This document shows, piece by piece, positions 1 to 7,573 of a DNA stretch of 50,025 bases. Each line of letters begins with the position of its first letter. The first letter of the stretch is position 1. The DNA is from Candidatus Pacearchaeota archaeon UBA92 (GTDB lineage: Archaea; Nanobdellota; Nanobdellia; Pacearchaeales; GW2011-AR1): the NCBI GenBank assembly GCA_002497285.1, contig DANJ01000026.1, forward strand, positions 1 to 50,025, written 5' to 3'. The position numbers and the translations under genes are program-made. The notes beneath the pieces are model-generated. The model searched no databases and had not been told where the DNA came from. It saw only the letters and a program-made list of their open reading frames with translations.

Positions 1-75
1 ATAGATTACGTGAGAAATCAGGATGTGCATCATGCATAGAAGCCTTGCCCCTTAGGGCAAGGAGTATCACATATC
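1..75 (+). mobile_element. Probable right end of an IS200/IS605-type element
   Basis: A perfect 8-bp stem, CCTTGCCC (43-50) and GGGCAAGG (55-62), with a CTTA loop is followed by AGTATCAC. This hairpin plus a short A/T-rich tail is the usual look of the right end (and guide-RNA end) of archaeal IS200/IS605 elements carrying tnpB. The preceding 40 bases could be the end of a tnpB gene or its guide RNA, but too little is present to identify a protein. The rest of the element, if any, lies upstream of the window. A simple bidirectional terminator for rpsB, whose stop lies at 83, is the alternative. Confidence 0.4.
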
Positions 76-82
76 ACTAAGT

Positions 83-979
83 TTATTGAGGAGGAACTAA
101 ACTATCCCAGTCTTCAATAAAGTCCTTTATTTTAGGTTCTTTTATTTTAATTCCCCTTTTTTCCGCATATAACTTAGTCAACAAGTAAAACACCATTCCA
201 AGACTTTTGTAACTCTTATTATTGACTGGCAAAACAAAGTTTATTCCCTTCGTAAAGTTATTTGTATCACATATTCCAAAAACAGGAATCTTAATCTTAT
301 TTGAGTCAACTAATAAATTTTTATCAAGCCAGGGGTCACAAATCATTGCTAAATCTCTTTCGAAGAAATCCTCTAAGTTAGTGTTTGTTAAAGTTCCTGC
401 AGGATACTTCTTTGTGAATACCTTTATTCCTAATGTTTCTCCAAATTTTTCAACAGCTTTCCATCCAGCTTCTCTTTTACATGCCAAAACTATTTGTTCA
501 GGTGCATACTTAGCAAGGAATTCGACGGCCTCTCTTATCTTATCATCTTGCAAAGAGGTATTAAATACCGCAAGTCCATCTGCTCTTCTTCTATAAACAT
601 ACTGCTTCATGTCTGGAGTAATAACTCTAGTTCCCAAATGTAATGACGCTTTAAGATAATCTTCAATAGGAACAATAGTTTTCTTTTCTTCTTCCTCTCC
701 CTTAACCTTTCCTTTAATTTCTTTTATTCCAATCTTTTCTTCGCCTTCAACTTTTCCTGCAAGTGCCTTAGCTCTTTCAAGTAAAGCAGATTTTTTATCA
801 GATTTATTCTTGGCTTCTTTTTTAACATTCTTTGACTTTCCTTCAAGAGTATCTTCTATTGCTTCAATGCCTTCTTTTACATCTTTGACTATTTCTTCTA
901 CGATTTCGTCAGCTTTTTCAGTTGCTTTTCCAACTATCTTCTTTACTTCATCAACTAAGCTTTCTTTTTTCTTTGCCAT
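83..979 (-). CDS. rpsB: 30S ribosomal protein S2 (uS2) with long charged N-terminal extension
   Basis: Small-subunit ribosomal protein S2. The S2 core starts near residue 105 (IVPIEDYLKASLHLGTRV) and runs to the C-terminus, with the expected ADGLAVFNT, LACKREAGWKAV, AGTLTN and DFFERDLAMICDP segments. The first ~100 residues are an unusual Lys/Glu-rich, probably helical extension that archaeal S2 normally lacks. The ATG at 979 (MAKKKESL) is chosen although the frame stays open to 1075, because the upstream part overlaps a folded leader RNA and the promoter places transcription start near 1078. Last gene of the rpoK-eno-rpsB block, as in many archaea. Product call is secure; the extension's role is unknown. 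Confidence 0.95.
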   Translation of the reverse strand: MAKKKESLVDEVKKIVGKATEKADEIVEEIVKDVKEGIEAIEDTLEGKSKNVKKEAKNKSDKKSALLERAKALAGKVEGEEKIGIKEIKGKVKGEEEEKKTIVPIEDYLKASLHLGTRVITPDMKQYVYRRRADGLAVFNTSLQDDKIREAVEFLAKYAPEQIVLACKREAGWKAVEKFGETLGIKVFTKKYPAGTLTNTNLEDFFERDLAMICDPWLDKNLLVDSNKIKIPVFGICDTNNFTKGINFVLPVNNKSYKSLGMVFYLLTKLYAEKRGIKIKEPKIKDFIEDWDSLVPPQ

Positions 980-1000
980 TGTAAATTCGTTATAATTAGT

Positions 1001-1073
1001 GCACGGGTGTTTGCGCGAACGCAACCTGTTCCTTGCGGAGTCAAGATCCGGGTTTGTTTCAGCCGGTACGTAC
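1001..1073 (-). promoter_or_regulatory. Structured leader RNA upstream of rpsB
   Basis: Read on the minus strand, an outer stem GUACG (1069-1073) pairs with CGUGC (1001-1005) and encloses three hairpins: a CCGG/CCGG stem with an 11-nt loop (1048-1066), UCC-GCAA-GGA with a GNRA tetraloop (1030-1039), and UUGCG-UUCG-CGCAA with a UUCG tetraloop (1011-1024) extended by GG/CC. This makes a compact four-way junction between the predicted transcription start (~1078) and the rpsB start codon (979). It is more GC-rich than its surroundings. It lacks a T-loop and an anticodon arm, so it is not a tRNA. An autoregulatory r-protein leader or a small independent RNA are both possible. Confidence 0.5.
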
Positions 1074-1099
1074 AACCTACTTTTAGGATAAATCTTGGG

Positions 1100-1108
1100 T
1101 ATTTAAAA
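1100..1108 (-). promoter_or_regulatory. TATA box for rpsB leader transcript
   Basis: Minus-strand TTTTAAATA overlaps the stop codon of eno. It would start a transcript about 25 nt downstream, near 1078, just ahead of the folded rpsB leader. This suggests rpsB has its own promoter besides read-through from eno. Confidence 0.5.
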
Positions 1109-2230
1109 CTTGCTTCTGTCTATCTCTAATAACCTTTTCAGTTTAACATCTCTCCACTTTGTAGCAATTCCACATTTAATATAATCTGCTTCAAAGCCGA
1201 AGGCATAGTCTGCTAATGCAGAGTCCATTGTTTCTCCAGACCGATGTGAGAATATAATCTTAATACCCTGTTTTTTGCACAATTTTATTACGGCATCAAC
1301 TTCTAAAAGAGACCCAGTCTGGTTTGGTTTTACTATCACTGCATTTGTAGATTTCATTTTTATAGCTTTCTTCACTCTATAAAAATTAGTCACTGTCAAA
1401 TCATCTCCAACAACCAGATTATTTTTACTAATTTTTCTAAATCCAGAAAAATCTTCTTCATCCAATGGGTCTTCGGTATAGAGAATTTCGTATTTCTTTA
1501 TAAGTCTATTAATATAATCTATTTGCTCCTTTCTCGACAAGAAAAAATAATTATAGTTATATGTCCCATTTTTATAGAATGATGACGCAGCAATATCTAA
1601 TCCAATTCTTATTTCTTTAAATTCAGACAAAGTACTCAAAATATCTTCAATGCTTAAATCAGTCTGCCACGCACCCTCATCGTTTATCTTTTTTGATTTT
1701 ATTTTTTCCCCAACTTTCAAATATACTGATTTAAGAATTCTATAATTTTTTCGGATATTTTTTCCCTTGGGAATAATAAGAAATTCTTGAAATACTGGAT
1801 GGTTTTTATTGTTACTATGCAATCCCCCTCCGATTACATTTCCCGCAGGAACTGGAAGTTTTCTCGCAGCAGGATTAATTATTTGCCACAGCTCTTTTTT
1901 CTGTTCCTTAGCAAGAGCCTTAAGAATTGCAGACTCAAAAGCAAATAAAGAATTGCCCCCAAATTCATTTACCCTTTTCAGCCTCAATTCCTTAGAAATT
2001 ATTTTTTCAACTTTTATTAAATCCTTGAAATTATTTATCTCAATTTTCCATTTCCAATTGTTAAGAAATGAAACACAGAATTTCAAGTCTTTATAGTAAG
2101 GCTTACTTTCATATCTTCCTTTTGATTTTCCAGATGGAGATGATGCCCTCTGTTCATTAACTTCAACCTCAATGGTCAATTCATTTCTAGAATCTTTTAT
2201 AGCTCTTGCCCTAATTTTATTGATTATCAT
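1103..2230 (-). CDS. eno: Enolase (phosphopyruvate hydratase), short form
   Basis: Glycolytic/gluconeogenic enzyme converting 2-phosphoglycerate to phosphoenolpyruvate in the cytoplasm. Seen in order: the N-terminal IRARAIKDSRNELTIEVEV segment, a VFQEFLIIP stretch, the metal ligands in GLDIAASSFY, TEDPLDEEDF and VVGDDLTVTN, then the catalytic lysine region VKPNQTGSLLE and SHRSGET. All key motifs are present. At about 375 residues it is shorter than the usual ~410-430, with a compact C-terminus after ADYIKCG. The ATG at 2230 is chosen over an upstream in-frame start at 2251 because it fits the family N-terminus. It follows rpoK and precedes rpsB, a conserved archaeal order. Confidence 0.93.
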   Translation of the reverse strand: MIINKIRARAIKDSRNELTIEVEVNEQRASSPSGKSKGRYESKPYYKDLKFCVSFLNNWKWKIEINNFKDLIKVEKIISKELRLKRVNEFGGNSLFAFESAILKALAKEQKKELWQIINPAARKLPVPAGNVIGGGLHSNNKNHPVFQEFLIIPKGKNIRKNYRILKSVYLKVGEKIKSKKINDEGAWQTDLSIEDILSTLSEFKEIRIGLDIAASSFYKNGTYNYNYFFLSRKEQIDYINRLIKKYEILYTEDPLDEEDFSGFRKISKNNLVVGDDLTVTNFYRVKKAIKMKSTNAVIVKPNQTGSLLEVDAVIKLCKKQGIKIIFSHRSGETMDSALADYAFGFEADYIKCGIATKWRDVKLKRLLEIDRSKF

Positions 2231-2264
2231 AAAACCAGAAATACCTTGCAATTAATAACCTTAA

Positions 2265-2642
2265 CTATTGTTCTTCACTACTGCTTGTATCTTCAATAGC
2301 TGGTTCATCCTCGTCATCAGGAGCAAAACCTAATTCTTCAGCTTTTTCTTCTATTTCTTTTTCAACTTCTTTTTCTTTAGCTTCAATTTCTTCGTCGTTT
2401 ATCTTTTCTACTTTGATAGCTCTAAGCTTTTCTTCTCTTCTGTCTGGCATAGGCCTATCAATAGAAATAGGCAACACTTCTTCGTTTAATTCCCTTTCAG
2501 CAATTTTAATAGCATCGTACTTCATAATTTTCAGTTCCTCTTCAGGAATTTTTAGCAATAAAGGCGCATCCATCGCAATCTGCAAAGCTCTTGCCCCCAA
2601 AATTCTCGCAGTCTCATATTTAGTAAATTGATTTTTTGCCAT
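2265..2642 (-). CDS. rpoK: DNA-directed RNA polymerase subunit K (Rpb6/omega)
   Basis: Small RNA polymerase assembly subunit. The hallmark TKYETARILGARALQIAM followed by DAPLLL and a stretch ending in IAERELNEEVLPISIDRP is unmistakable for the Rpb6/omega fold. The family core ends near residue 75; here it continues into a ~50-residue Glu/Lys-rich acidic tail of low complexity ending at residue 125, longer than the usual archaeal RpoK of 55-90 residues. It lies 8 bp after rrp42 and 34 bp before eno, so it is probably co-transcribed with the exosome genes. Confidence 0.95.
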   Translation of the reverse strand: MAKNQFTKYETARILGARALQIAMDAPLLLKIPEEELKIMKYDAIKIAERELNEEVLPISIDRPMPDRREEKLRAIKVEKINDEEIEAKEKEVEKEIEEKAEELGFAPDDEDEPAIEDTSSSEEQ

Positions 2643-2650
2643 ATTATCTA

Positions 2651-3469
2651 TTATTTAAGGTATTTATTAAACGTTTTCATTACTTCATCATACTTCTCAG
2701 GAAGAAGTTTAACTATTTTTTCAATCTCTTCCTGTCTGAAAGGAACGCTAAGTCCTTTTTGACAAGAATTAATCATATATCTACCATCTAGTTTCGAGAT
2801 TCCCAAAGTTACTTTACTTTCGCATGCTTCTTCTTCTTCTCTAACAGGACTAAGGAACAGATTATCTCCAAGTTTATAGAACGTGAATGTAAGTGGAATT
2901 GTAGTTTCAACAAGAGGAAGTCTTTCATCACTCTTCGCATGATAATCAATCTTTCCATCTTCTTTTAGTTTTGGGAAAACTGCATTTTTCAATGCTGCAA
3001 CACAGGCTATACTAGCGGCATCAACTAAAGCACCATCATCATTTATTGGATAAATATCCACAATAACAGTCCAAACTTTCTCGCCTTCTACAATAACTAA
3101 TTTCTTTAGGTCAATCATTCCAGATTCTCTAATCATTCTGTCTATTAATCTTGGCAGTTCAATAGCATTAAATTTAGGAGGGCCTTGTTCAAACCTAGGA
3201 GACGCCAAAGGTAACAAATCAGCAGACACTGTAAGGTTTCCCTTATTAGGAGAATCAGGATAAGGTGTTCCAACTTCCATTTTTACACCAGCAATAATCT
3301 CAGTCTTACCCATTCTAACTCTGGCACTACCCTCAGCCATATTTGAGACTCCATATTCAACTTCAAAGTCTTTCAAATCAAGTAACCCACGTCCATCAAA
3401 TCTTTTTCCAGCATTAAACATACTAGTTAACTTTTCTTTTGTCAAATTTGTTATATCCATTGAACTCAT
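2651..3469 (-). CDS. rrp42: Exosome complex subunit Rrp42 (RNase PH fold, non-catalytic)
   Basis: Structural partner of Rrp41 in the hexameric ring of the archaeal RNA exosome, which degrades RNA 3' to 5' and adds A-rich tails. The protein shows RFDGRGLLDLKDFEVEYG near the start, GSARVRMGKTEIIAGVK, LPRLIDRMIRESGMIDL and VDIYPINDDGALVDAASIA, all typical of Rrp42. At 272 residues it has the family length. Its start overlaps the rrp41 stop by four bases (ATGA), indicating translational coupling; MDITN three residues in is an alternative start. Confidence 0.96.
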   Translation of the reverse strand: MSSMDITNLTKEKLTSMFNAGKRFDGRGLLDLKDFEVEYGVSNMAEGSARVRMGKTEIIAGVKMEVGTPYPDSPNKGNLTVSADLLPLASPRFEQGPPKFNAIELPRLIDRMIRESGMIDLKKLVIVEGEKVWTVIVDIYPINDDGALVDAASIACVAALKNAVFPKLKEDGKIDYHAKSDERLPLVETTIPLTFTFYKLGDNLFLSPVREEEEACESKVTLGISKLDGRYMINSCQKGLSVPFRQEEIEKIVKLLPEKYDEVMKTFNKYLK

Positions 3470-4158
3470 TCTACAATCTCCTTCAAAGCTTTCTTTTGAA
3501 CTTCATAAATTTCCTCGCAGCCTTTATTTACCATTTCCAAAACATCCTTAATCATTTCAGGAGGAATCTTTCCATCTAACTGCATCAATGTAAATTCATC
3601 AGTTCCCGCAATCTTAGCTAAAGGTATATCTGTATGTCCTTCTCCTTCATCATAATGCTCTTCTGCATTATCTGCATCAAGCGCCAAATCCTTGTCTAAT
3701 TTACCAACAGCAACACTACAAATCAAGTTTTTCATAGGAATTCCTGCATGTGCCAAAGCCATAGATGCTGCATTAATTCCTGCCGTTCTTGTTCCGGCAT
3801 CTGCTTGCAAAATATAAATTTGAACATCAATTACAGTATTAGGAAATGCCCTTAAATCCAAAACAGGAGATAGTGCCCATTCAGTAACCTGTGAAATTTC
3901 CTTGCTTCTTCTCGATGGTCCAGGTTTCTTTCTCTCACTAACTGAAAAGCTAAGCAAATCGTAATTAACTCTTAATATTCCAGTTGAAGGGTCTTGCATA
4001 TGCTGAGGATGAAGTTGTCTTGGTCCATATACTGCAGCTATAGCAATTGTATCTCCAAATGCAAACATGGCACTTCCATCAGCATTAGGAATAATTCCAA
4101 CTTTAGCCTTCATTGACCTCATTTCATTCGCTTTTCTTCCGCTTGGTCTTGCTACCAT
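3466..4158 (-). CDS. rrp41: Exosome complex exonuclease Rrp41 (catalytic RNase PH-like subunit)
   Basis: Phosphorolytic active subunit of the archaeal exosome. Motifs seen include GSAMFAFGDTIAIAAVYGPR, a basic stretch SERKKPGPSRRSKEIS, ADAGTRTAGINAASMALA and the acidic catalytic region DLALDADNAEEHYDEGEG. The gene starts right after rrp4 (1 bp gap) and overlaps rrp42, so rrp4-rrp41-rrp42 form one translational unit as in most archaea. The N-terminus (MVARPSGRKANEMR) is somewhat shorter than in homologues that begin with a KRxDGR segment. Confidence 0.96.
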   Translation of the reverse strand: MVARPSGRKANEMRSMKAKVGIIPNADGSAMFAFGDTIAIAAVYGPRQLHPQHMQDPSTGILRVNYDLLSFSVSERKKPGPSRRSKEISQVTEWALSPVLDLRAFPNTVIDVQIYILQADAGTRTAGINAASMALAHAGIPMKNLICSVAVGKLDKDLALDADNAEEHYDEGEGHTDIPLAKIAGTDEFTLMQLDGKIPPEMIKDVLEMVNKGCEEIYEVQKKALKEIVE

Positions 4159-4159
4159 A

Positions 4160-4873
4160 TTAATTTTCCTGGAACCAGACCTCCATTTTGTCTGTTAATC
4201 CTTCAATAAGAACTTTATCAGCAACAAATTCAATGGCTTTTCTTGCCTTTATCTCTGAATCTAAATCATCTCCTTTAACCCAAACCCATCCATTCTGTCC
4301 AACAGTTATGTTACATCCAGTCTTTTCTTTTATAAGAGTTATCATACTTCCTTCTCTTCCAATTATTCTTGGTACTCTACTAGCATTTATCCTAAATATA
4401 AAACCGCCTTCTAATTTTCCTAGTCCTCTTCCTTTAAGAGTTAAGTCAATTCCTCTACCCTTTATACTCCATATTTTTGCAGACAAGACATCTCCTATTC
4501 CTAAATATTGATCCATTTCATTTCTATTAAGAAATCTTGGAGATTCAGCAATAGGCAAGAAGGCAGAACCAGCAGAATCTGTATCCACAAGCCAGCCGTT
4601 AAATGTAACATCCACAACTCTTCCTATGACAACATTGCCTCTTCTTGGAATATAGGCTCCAGATAATGGAATCACTTTAATCATTCTGCCTGCAACCTCT
4701 GCAAGCCCAAATCTATCCGCAATAACATTATCTCCTTCTCTTCTAGCACCTTCTCCAGGAAGAAAGTCCTCTCCAGAAACAATAATTTCACCAGGAACAA
4801 CTACCCATCTTTTATTACCTTCAGAACTCTCTATTTGTTCATTCTCTTCATTAATTTCGTTCTCTATCATCAT
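4160..4873 (-). CDS. rrp4: Exosome RNA-binding cap subunit Rrp4 (S1 and KH domains)
   Basis: Cap protein that guides RNA into the Rrp41-Rrp42 ring. After an acidic ~20-residue N-terminus come a conserved VVPGEIIVSGEDFLPGEGA strand region, an S1 domain (PRRGNVVIGRVVDVTFNGW, residues ~70-145) and a KH domain with the motif VPRIIGREGSMITLIKEKTG. Length 237 matches the family. First gene of the rrp4-rrp41-rrp42 unit. A TATA box at 4952-4959 gives it a ~70-nt leader. ATGATG at the start leaves M1 or M2 possible. Confidence 0.96.
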   Translation of the reverse strand: MMIENEINEENEQIESSEGNKRWVVVPGEIIVSGEDFLPGEGARREGDNVIADRFGLAEVAGRMIKVIPLSGAYIPRRGNVVIGRVVDVTFNGWLVDTDSAGSAFLPIAESPRFLNRNEMDQYLGIGDVLSAKIWSIKGRGIDLTLKGRGLGKLEGGFIFRINASRVPRIIGREGSMITLIKEKTGCNITVGQNGWVWVKGDDLDSEIKARKAIEFVADKVLIEGLTDKMEVWFQEN

Positions 4874-4951
4874 AATATTAATCTACACTCCAAGGATAAT
4901 CGTAATCAACCTTCTAGTGTCCTTATCTATGCAAATTACTTTGCTTAAGGG

Positions 4952-4959
4952 TTTTTAAA
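4952..4959 (-). promoter_or_regulatory. TATA box for the rrp4 operon
   Basis: Minus-strand TTTAAAAA at 4952-4959. With initiation ~25 nt downstream it leaves a leader of about 55-60 nt before the rrp4 start at 4873, a rare long leader for this window, where many genes appear leaderless. Confidence 0.45.
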
Positions 4960-5046
4960 CTTTGCTGTTAAATTTTGGAAAACCTTAAGCCAGAAAAATC
5001 CTTGATTTTATGGGGTTAATTGTTGGATTTTCTCACAAAGATTATC

Positions 5047-5196
5047 TTAATAACTTATTTCAATAATATCTTTGCCAGAATCATCAATCTTTATAGGGAT
5101 AATTTCAATGCTCTGTTTTTCAGCAATATTTCCAAGAATTTCTAAAAGATTATTTGAATCTTTAGAATCTACAACCACCTTGACGCTCTTTTTCAT
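5047..5196 (-). CDS. Small hypothetical protein (49 residues)
   Basis: An open frame starting MKKSVKVVVDSKDS and ending DIIEISY. It has a beta-alpha-beta-like pattern (hydrophobic VKVVV strand, helix LLEILGNIAEK, strand IEIIPIKI) and no membrane segment. A minus-strand TTTAAACT box lies about 22 nt before the ATG, fitting a leaderless transcript. It sits between rrp4 and the frameshifted glycosylase-like gene, on the same strand. I do not recognise a family. The promoter spacing and regular secondary-structure pattern favour a real gene. The flanks 4874-5046 and 5197-5342 hold promoters and no other credible frame. Confidence 0.5.
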   Translation of the reverse strand: MKKSVKVVVDSKDSNNLLEILGNIAEKQSIEIIPIKIDDSGKDIIEISY

Positions 5197-5342
5197 TCAA
5201 TCTACAATAAGAAGTAGTTTAAATTATCTTCCAACCTCTGAGAAGTGGTTAAAAGCTTCTATTCTCATTTAGTTTAATCCAAAAAGTAAGTAATACCATT
5301 ACTAAAAAATATAATCTTATTTTAATGCTAATCTGATTTTTC

Positions 5343-5985
5343 TCATTTACTAATTTTTTTAAGATATTCATTTAGATATTCCAATTGCTTTTTTAATTCT
5401 TTAATTCTTTCCTTATTTTTTCCATAGTTAGAATAGTGCCAGACTTGATAAAAAACTAATTTCTTTTCTTTACTAAAAAATTCTGAATATAAATCTTTAT
5501 ACCATCGGACCCAAGGGTATTTGGTTTACCATTATATGGAAAGAGTTTATTAATTTGTTTGAAAACTTTCGTACCAAAACAGATTATATGGAAAGAGTTT
5601 CCTCCTAAAATATTCAATTGTTCAAAAAGTCTCACTTTAGATTTTTTAGAGTTTTCTTTTTTTAATTCATTAGAATTTCGTTGCACCTTTTCAAATAAAT
5701 CAGTCATATAAGAGCCAATTAAGTTTTCATTTTCTTTTACATATTCATTTAAACTTTTATTCCTATAATCATTTCCATTATGAAAATTAGCAAAAGTTCC
5801 TGAAACTTGCTTTGACGGATTCAATCCTAGAAAAACAATGTTATTATTATTTAATTTTTTTTATGTTTTAAAAAATAATCATATTGGGAAGTTTTTAAAT
5901 CTTCATTATTAAAGTTATCACTCCATAAAGCAAAACTTGCACATTTGTATCCTTCCAGATTTTTTAATTGTTCTTCGTTTACCAT
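5343..5985 (-). pseudogene. Frameshifted uracil-DNA glycosylase-like gene
   Basis: Three consecutive frames join into one ~214-residue protein if two single bases are restored. Part 1 (from ATG 5985) begins MVNEEQLKNLEGYKCASFAL and breaks at an A8 tract (plus-strand T8 at 5855-5862). Part 2 contains IVFLGLNPSKQVSGTFANFH and FHIICFGTKVFKQI, and breaks at a T6 tract (plus-strand A6 at 5475-5480). Part 3 contains VFYQVWHYSNYGKNKE and a helical tail to the TGA at 5343. The GLNPS and WHYSNY motifs resemble motifs 1 and 2 of uracil-DNA glycosylase-superfamily proteins, a remote similarity seen by eye only. Both breaks are in homopolymers, so assembly errors or -1 slippage are alternatives to a dead gene. 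It begins 7 bp after sdo1. Confidence 0.6.
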
Positions 5986-5992
5986 TTTAAAC

Positions 5993-6664
5993 CTATTTCA
6001 AAACTTCTTCGCTTCTAACTGCACCATGCGTAATTCCGTTAAGCTTATCATAGAAATCTAATTGCATCCCCGCAGGGATATGAATAGTTACTTCCAAGTC
6101 TCCATTAGGAAGCCATTCTTCATTATCTTTATAATCTTGAAGAATACCATAAACTTTCCCAGTATATTGAGCAGGAATAGTAAGTTTTATCTTTTTGACT
6201 TGAATGCTTATAGGAATAATTGGTTTCAGTTTTTCAACAACGTCAAGCATCTGCTGTTCAGCAGGTCTATTGTCAAAATGATAATGAATTTCCTGAATAC
6301 CTCTTTTTATCCTCTCTTCAGTATAAGACCTTCCATGTTGGTCCGCCGCATTTCTCAAGATTAAGTCAACAATTTGTTTAATTTTTCTTCCTTTTTCTGC
6401 ATCCCTAAATTCCTGAGGTTTTTGCAACTCGCCTTCCTTTATTATTTTCTCAGCAACCTCATGCAAGTCTGTTGTCCCAAAAGCATTTTTCAAATCCAGA
6501 TTACTTGCCATAGTTCCTTCTTTGACATTATAATAAATTCCATTAGAATTCAATGCATTAGTGATATCTCCTTCTCCAGTTTTAATCTTAATAGCTTCTT
6601 CAAAATCAACAGAGATTTCAAAAGTCTTGCTTCCAACGCACTTTTTTGCTTCAACGACAACCAT
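5993..6664 (-). CDS. sdo1: Ribosome maturation protein Sdo1 (SBDS family)
   Basis: Archaeal SBDS homologue, involved in late 60S/50S subunit maturation (release of the anti-association factor aIF6). The FYSH domain (residues ~1-90, with YYNVKEGTMASNLDLKNAFG), the helical domain containing QIVDLILRNAADQHGRSYTEERI and the C-terminal ferredoxin-like domain (VKKIKLTIPAQYTGKVYGIL) are all present. Length 223 is normal. It lies between psmA and rrp4, its classic position in the exosome superoperon, but here a broken gene and a small ORF separate it from rrp4. Confidence 0.96.
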   Translation of the reverse strand: MVVVEAKKCVGSKTFEISVDFEEAIKIKTGEGDITNALNSNGIYYNVKEGTMASNLDLKNAFGTTDLHEVAEKIIKEGELQKPQEFRDAEKGRKIKQIVDLILRNAADQHGRSYTEERIKRGIQEIHYHFDNRPAEQQMLDVVEKLKPIIPISIQVKKIKLTIPAQYTGKVYGILQDYKDNEEWLPNGDLEVTIHIPAGMQLDFYDKLNGITHGAVRSEEVLK

Positions 6665-6707
6665 AAATAAAACAAATAGTCAGCTTATTTAAAGATTATT
6701 ATTCAAA

Positions 6708-7433
6708 TCACTTACCATACTTACTTAGTTTTTCAGGTTCTAATCTTACCAATTTTTTTTCAGCTTTTTTGACGTAACATATATCAAATCTTTCAACTTC
6801 AAAATTCTTCCCCTGAATTTCTTTAAATATTCTAAGGGCCAATTTTATTCCATCCTCAATAGCCATATCTTCTTTGTAATCTTTTCTAAGCTTTTCTTTT
6901 ATCTGCTCATCATCTTCTCCTATAACGTTTGCTTTGTAAGCAAAGAAATTTCCAGTAACATCAGTAGTGTACAAATGTCCTTTACTCTTATCTACTCCAG
7001 CAACCATTATAGCCACTCCATATGGCCTAGCTCCGCCATATTGCGTAAACATCTGCTTACTATCTGCAATCATTTTGATTATGCTAATTGGTTCAATTGG
7101 AGAATCATAACTTACTCTATTTTGTTGAGCCAAAACTTGGGATTTTTCAAGAAGTACTCTCGCATCAGAAGATATTCCTGCAGCACTTGCAATAATATGT
7201 TCATCAATTTCAGAAATTTTCAGGGCAGATTCAGGAGCTATAAGTTTATCCCTTATTCTTTTATCAGCAACAATAACTACTCCATCAGTACATACCATTC
7301 CAATGCTTGTGCTTCCAAGTCTTACAGTCTTTTCTGCATATTCAACCTGAAGTAAATGTCCATCAGGCGAAAACATAGTCGCAGCTCGGTCATAACCCAT
7401 TGCTTGGTGCTGCATTTCTGTTGGCATCTCCAT
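6708..7433 (-). CDS. psmA: Proteasome subunit alpha
   Basis: Forms the outer gating rings of the 20S proteasome. The alpha-type signature GYDRAATMFSPDGHLLQVEY is at residues 13-32, followed by STSIGMVCTDGVVIVADKRI. No N-terminal threonine is exposed, as expected for alpha. Length 241 matches the family. The start at 7433 has GGAGAAGG about 12 nt upstream; a second in-frame ATG lies two codons in. It follows rnp2 after a 140-bp gap that has its own TATA boxes, and precedes sdo1 by 43 bp. The beta subunit is at 14664. Confidence 0.96.
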   Translation of the reverse strand: MEMPTEMQHQAMGYDRAATMFSPDGHLLQVEYAEKTVRLGSTSIGMVCTDGVVIVADKRIRDKLIAPESALKISEIDEHIIASAAGISSDARVLLEKSQVLAQQNRVSYDSPIEPISIIKMIADSKQMFTQYGGARPYGVAIMVAGVDKSKGHLYTTDVTGNFFAYKANVIGEDDEQIKEKLRKDYKEDMAIEDGIKLALRIFKEIQGKNFEVERFDICYVKKAEKKLVRLEPEKLSKYGK

Positions 7434-7434
7434 T

Positions 7435-7527
7435 TTAGCTTCTACCTTCTCCTAAAATGGGGGCTAAAAAATGTTTCATTTTTTTTGTTTCCATGATTTT
7501 TATATAACCTCTATTAAAATAAGACAT
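7435..7527 (-). CDS. Possible 30-residue upstream ORF in the psmA leader
   Basis: A frame beginning MSYFNRGYIKI and ending GEGRS stops directly before psmA: its TAA is two bases upstream of the psmA ATG. A TTTAAATA box lies ~20 nt before its ATG, so a leaderless message would start at this ORF. The psmA Shine-Dalgarno-like GGAGAAGG lies within its last codons, which would allow reinitiation or coupling. It may be only the psmA leader by chance open; a second TATATAAAAA box inside it would start a shorter message. Confidence 0.3.
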   Translation of the reverse strand: MSYFNRGYIKIMETKKMKHFLAPILGEGRS

Positions 7528-7573
7528 ATTGGTTTAAATAATTGCGTATTTAAACTTTGCTTTTCAATTTCAG

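Noticed and set aside
222..596. Plus-strand frames opposite rpsB and other long genes
   Set aside because: These are antisense shadows without promoter, family motifs or independent codon pattern; the same holds for other frames opposite known genes.
980..1075. Extension of rpsB by 32 codons (MYVPAETNPD...)
   Set aside because: The frame is open but overlaps the folded leader, has Arg/Pro-rich composition unlike its neighbours, and conflicts with the predicted transcription start; MAKKKESL is a better start.
1001..1085. The rpsB leader as a tRNA
   Set aside because: It has hairpins but no 7-nt T-loop, no anticodon arm and no acceptor-stem geometry.
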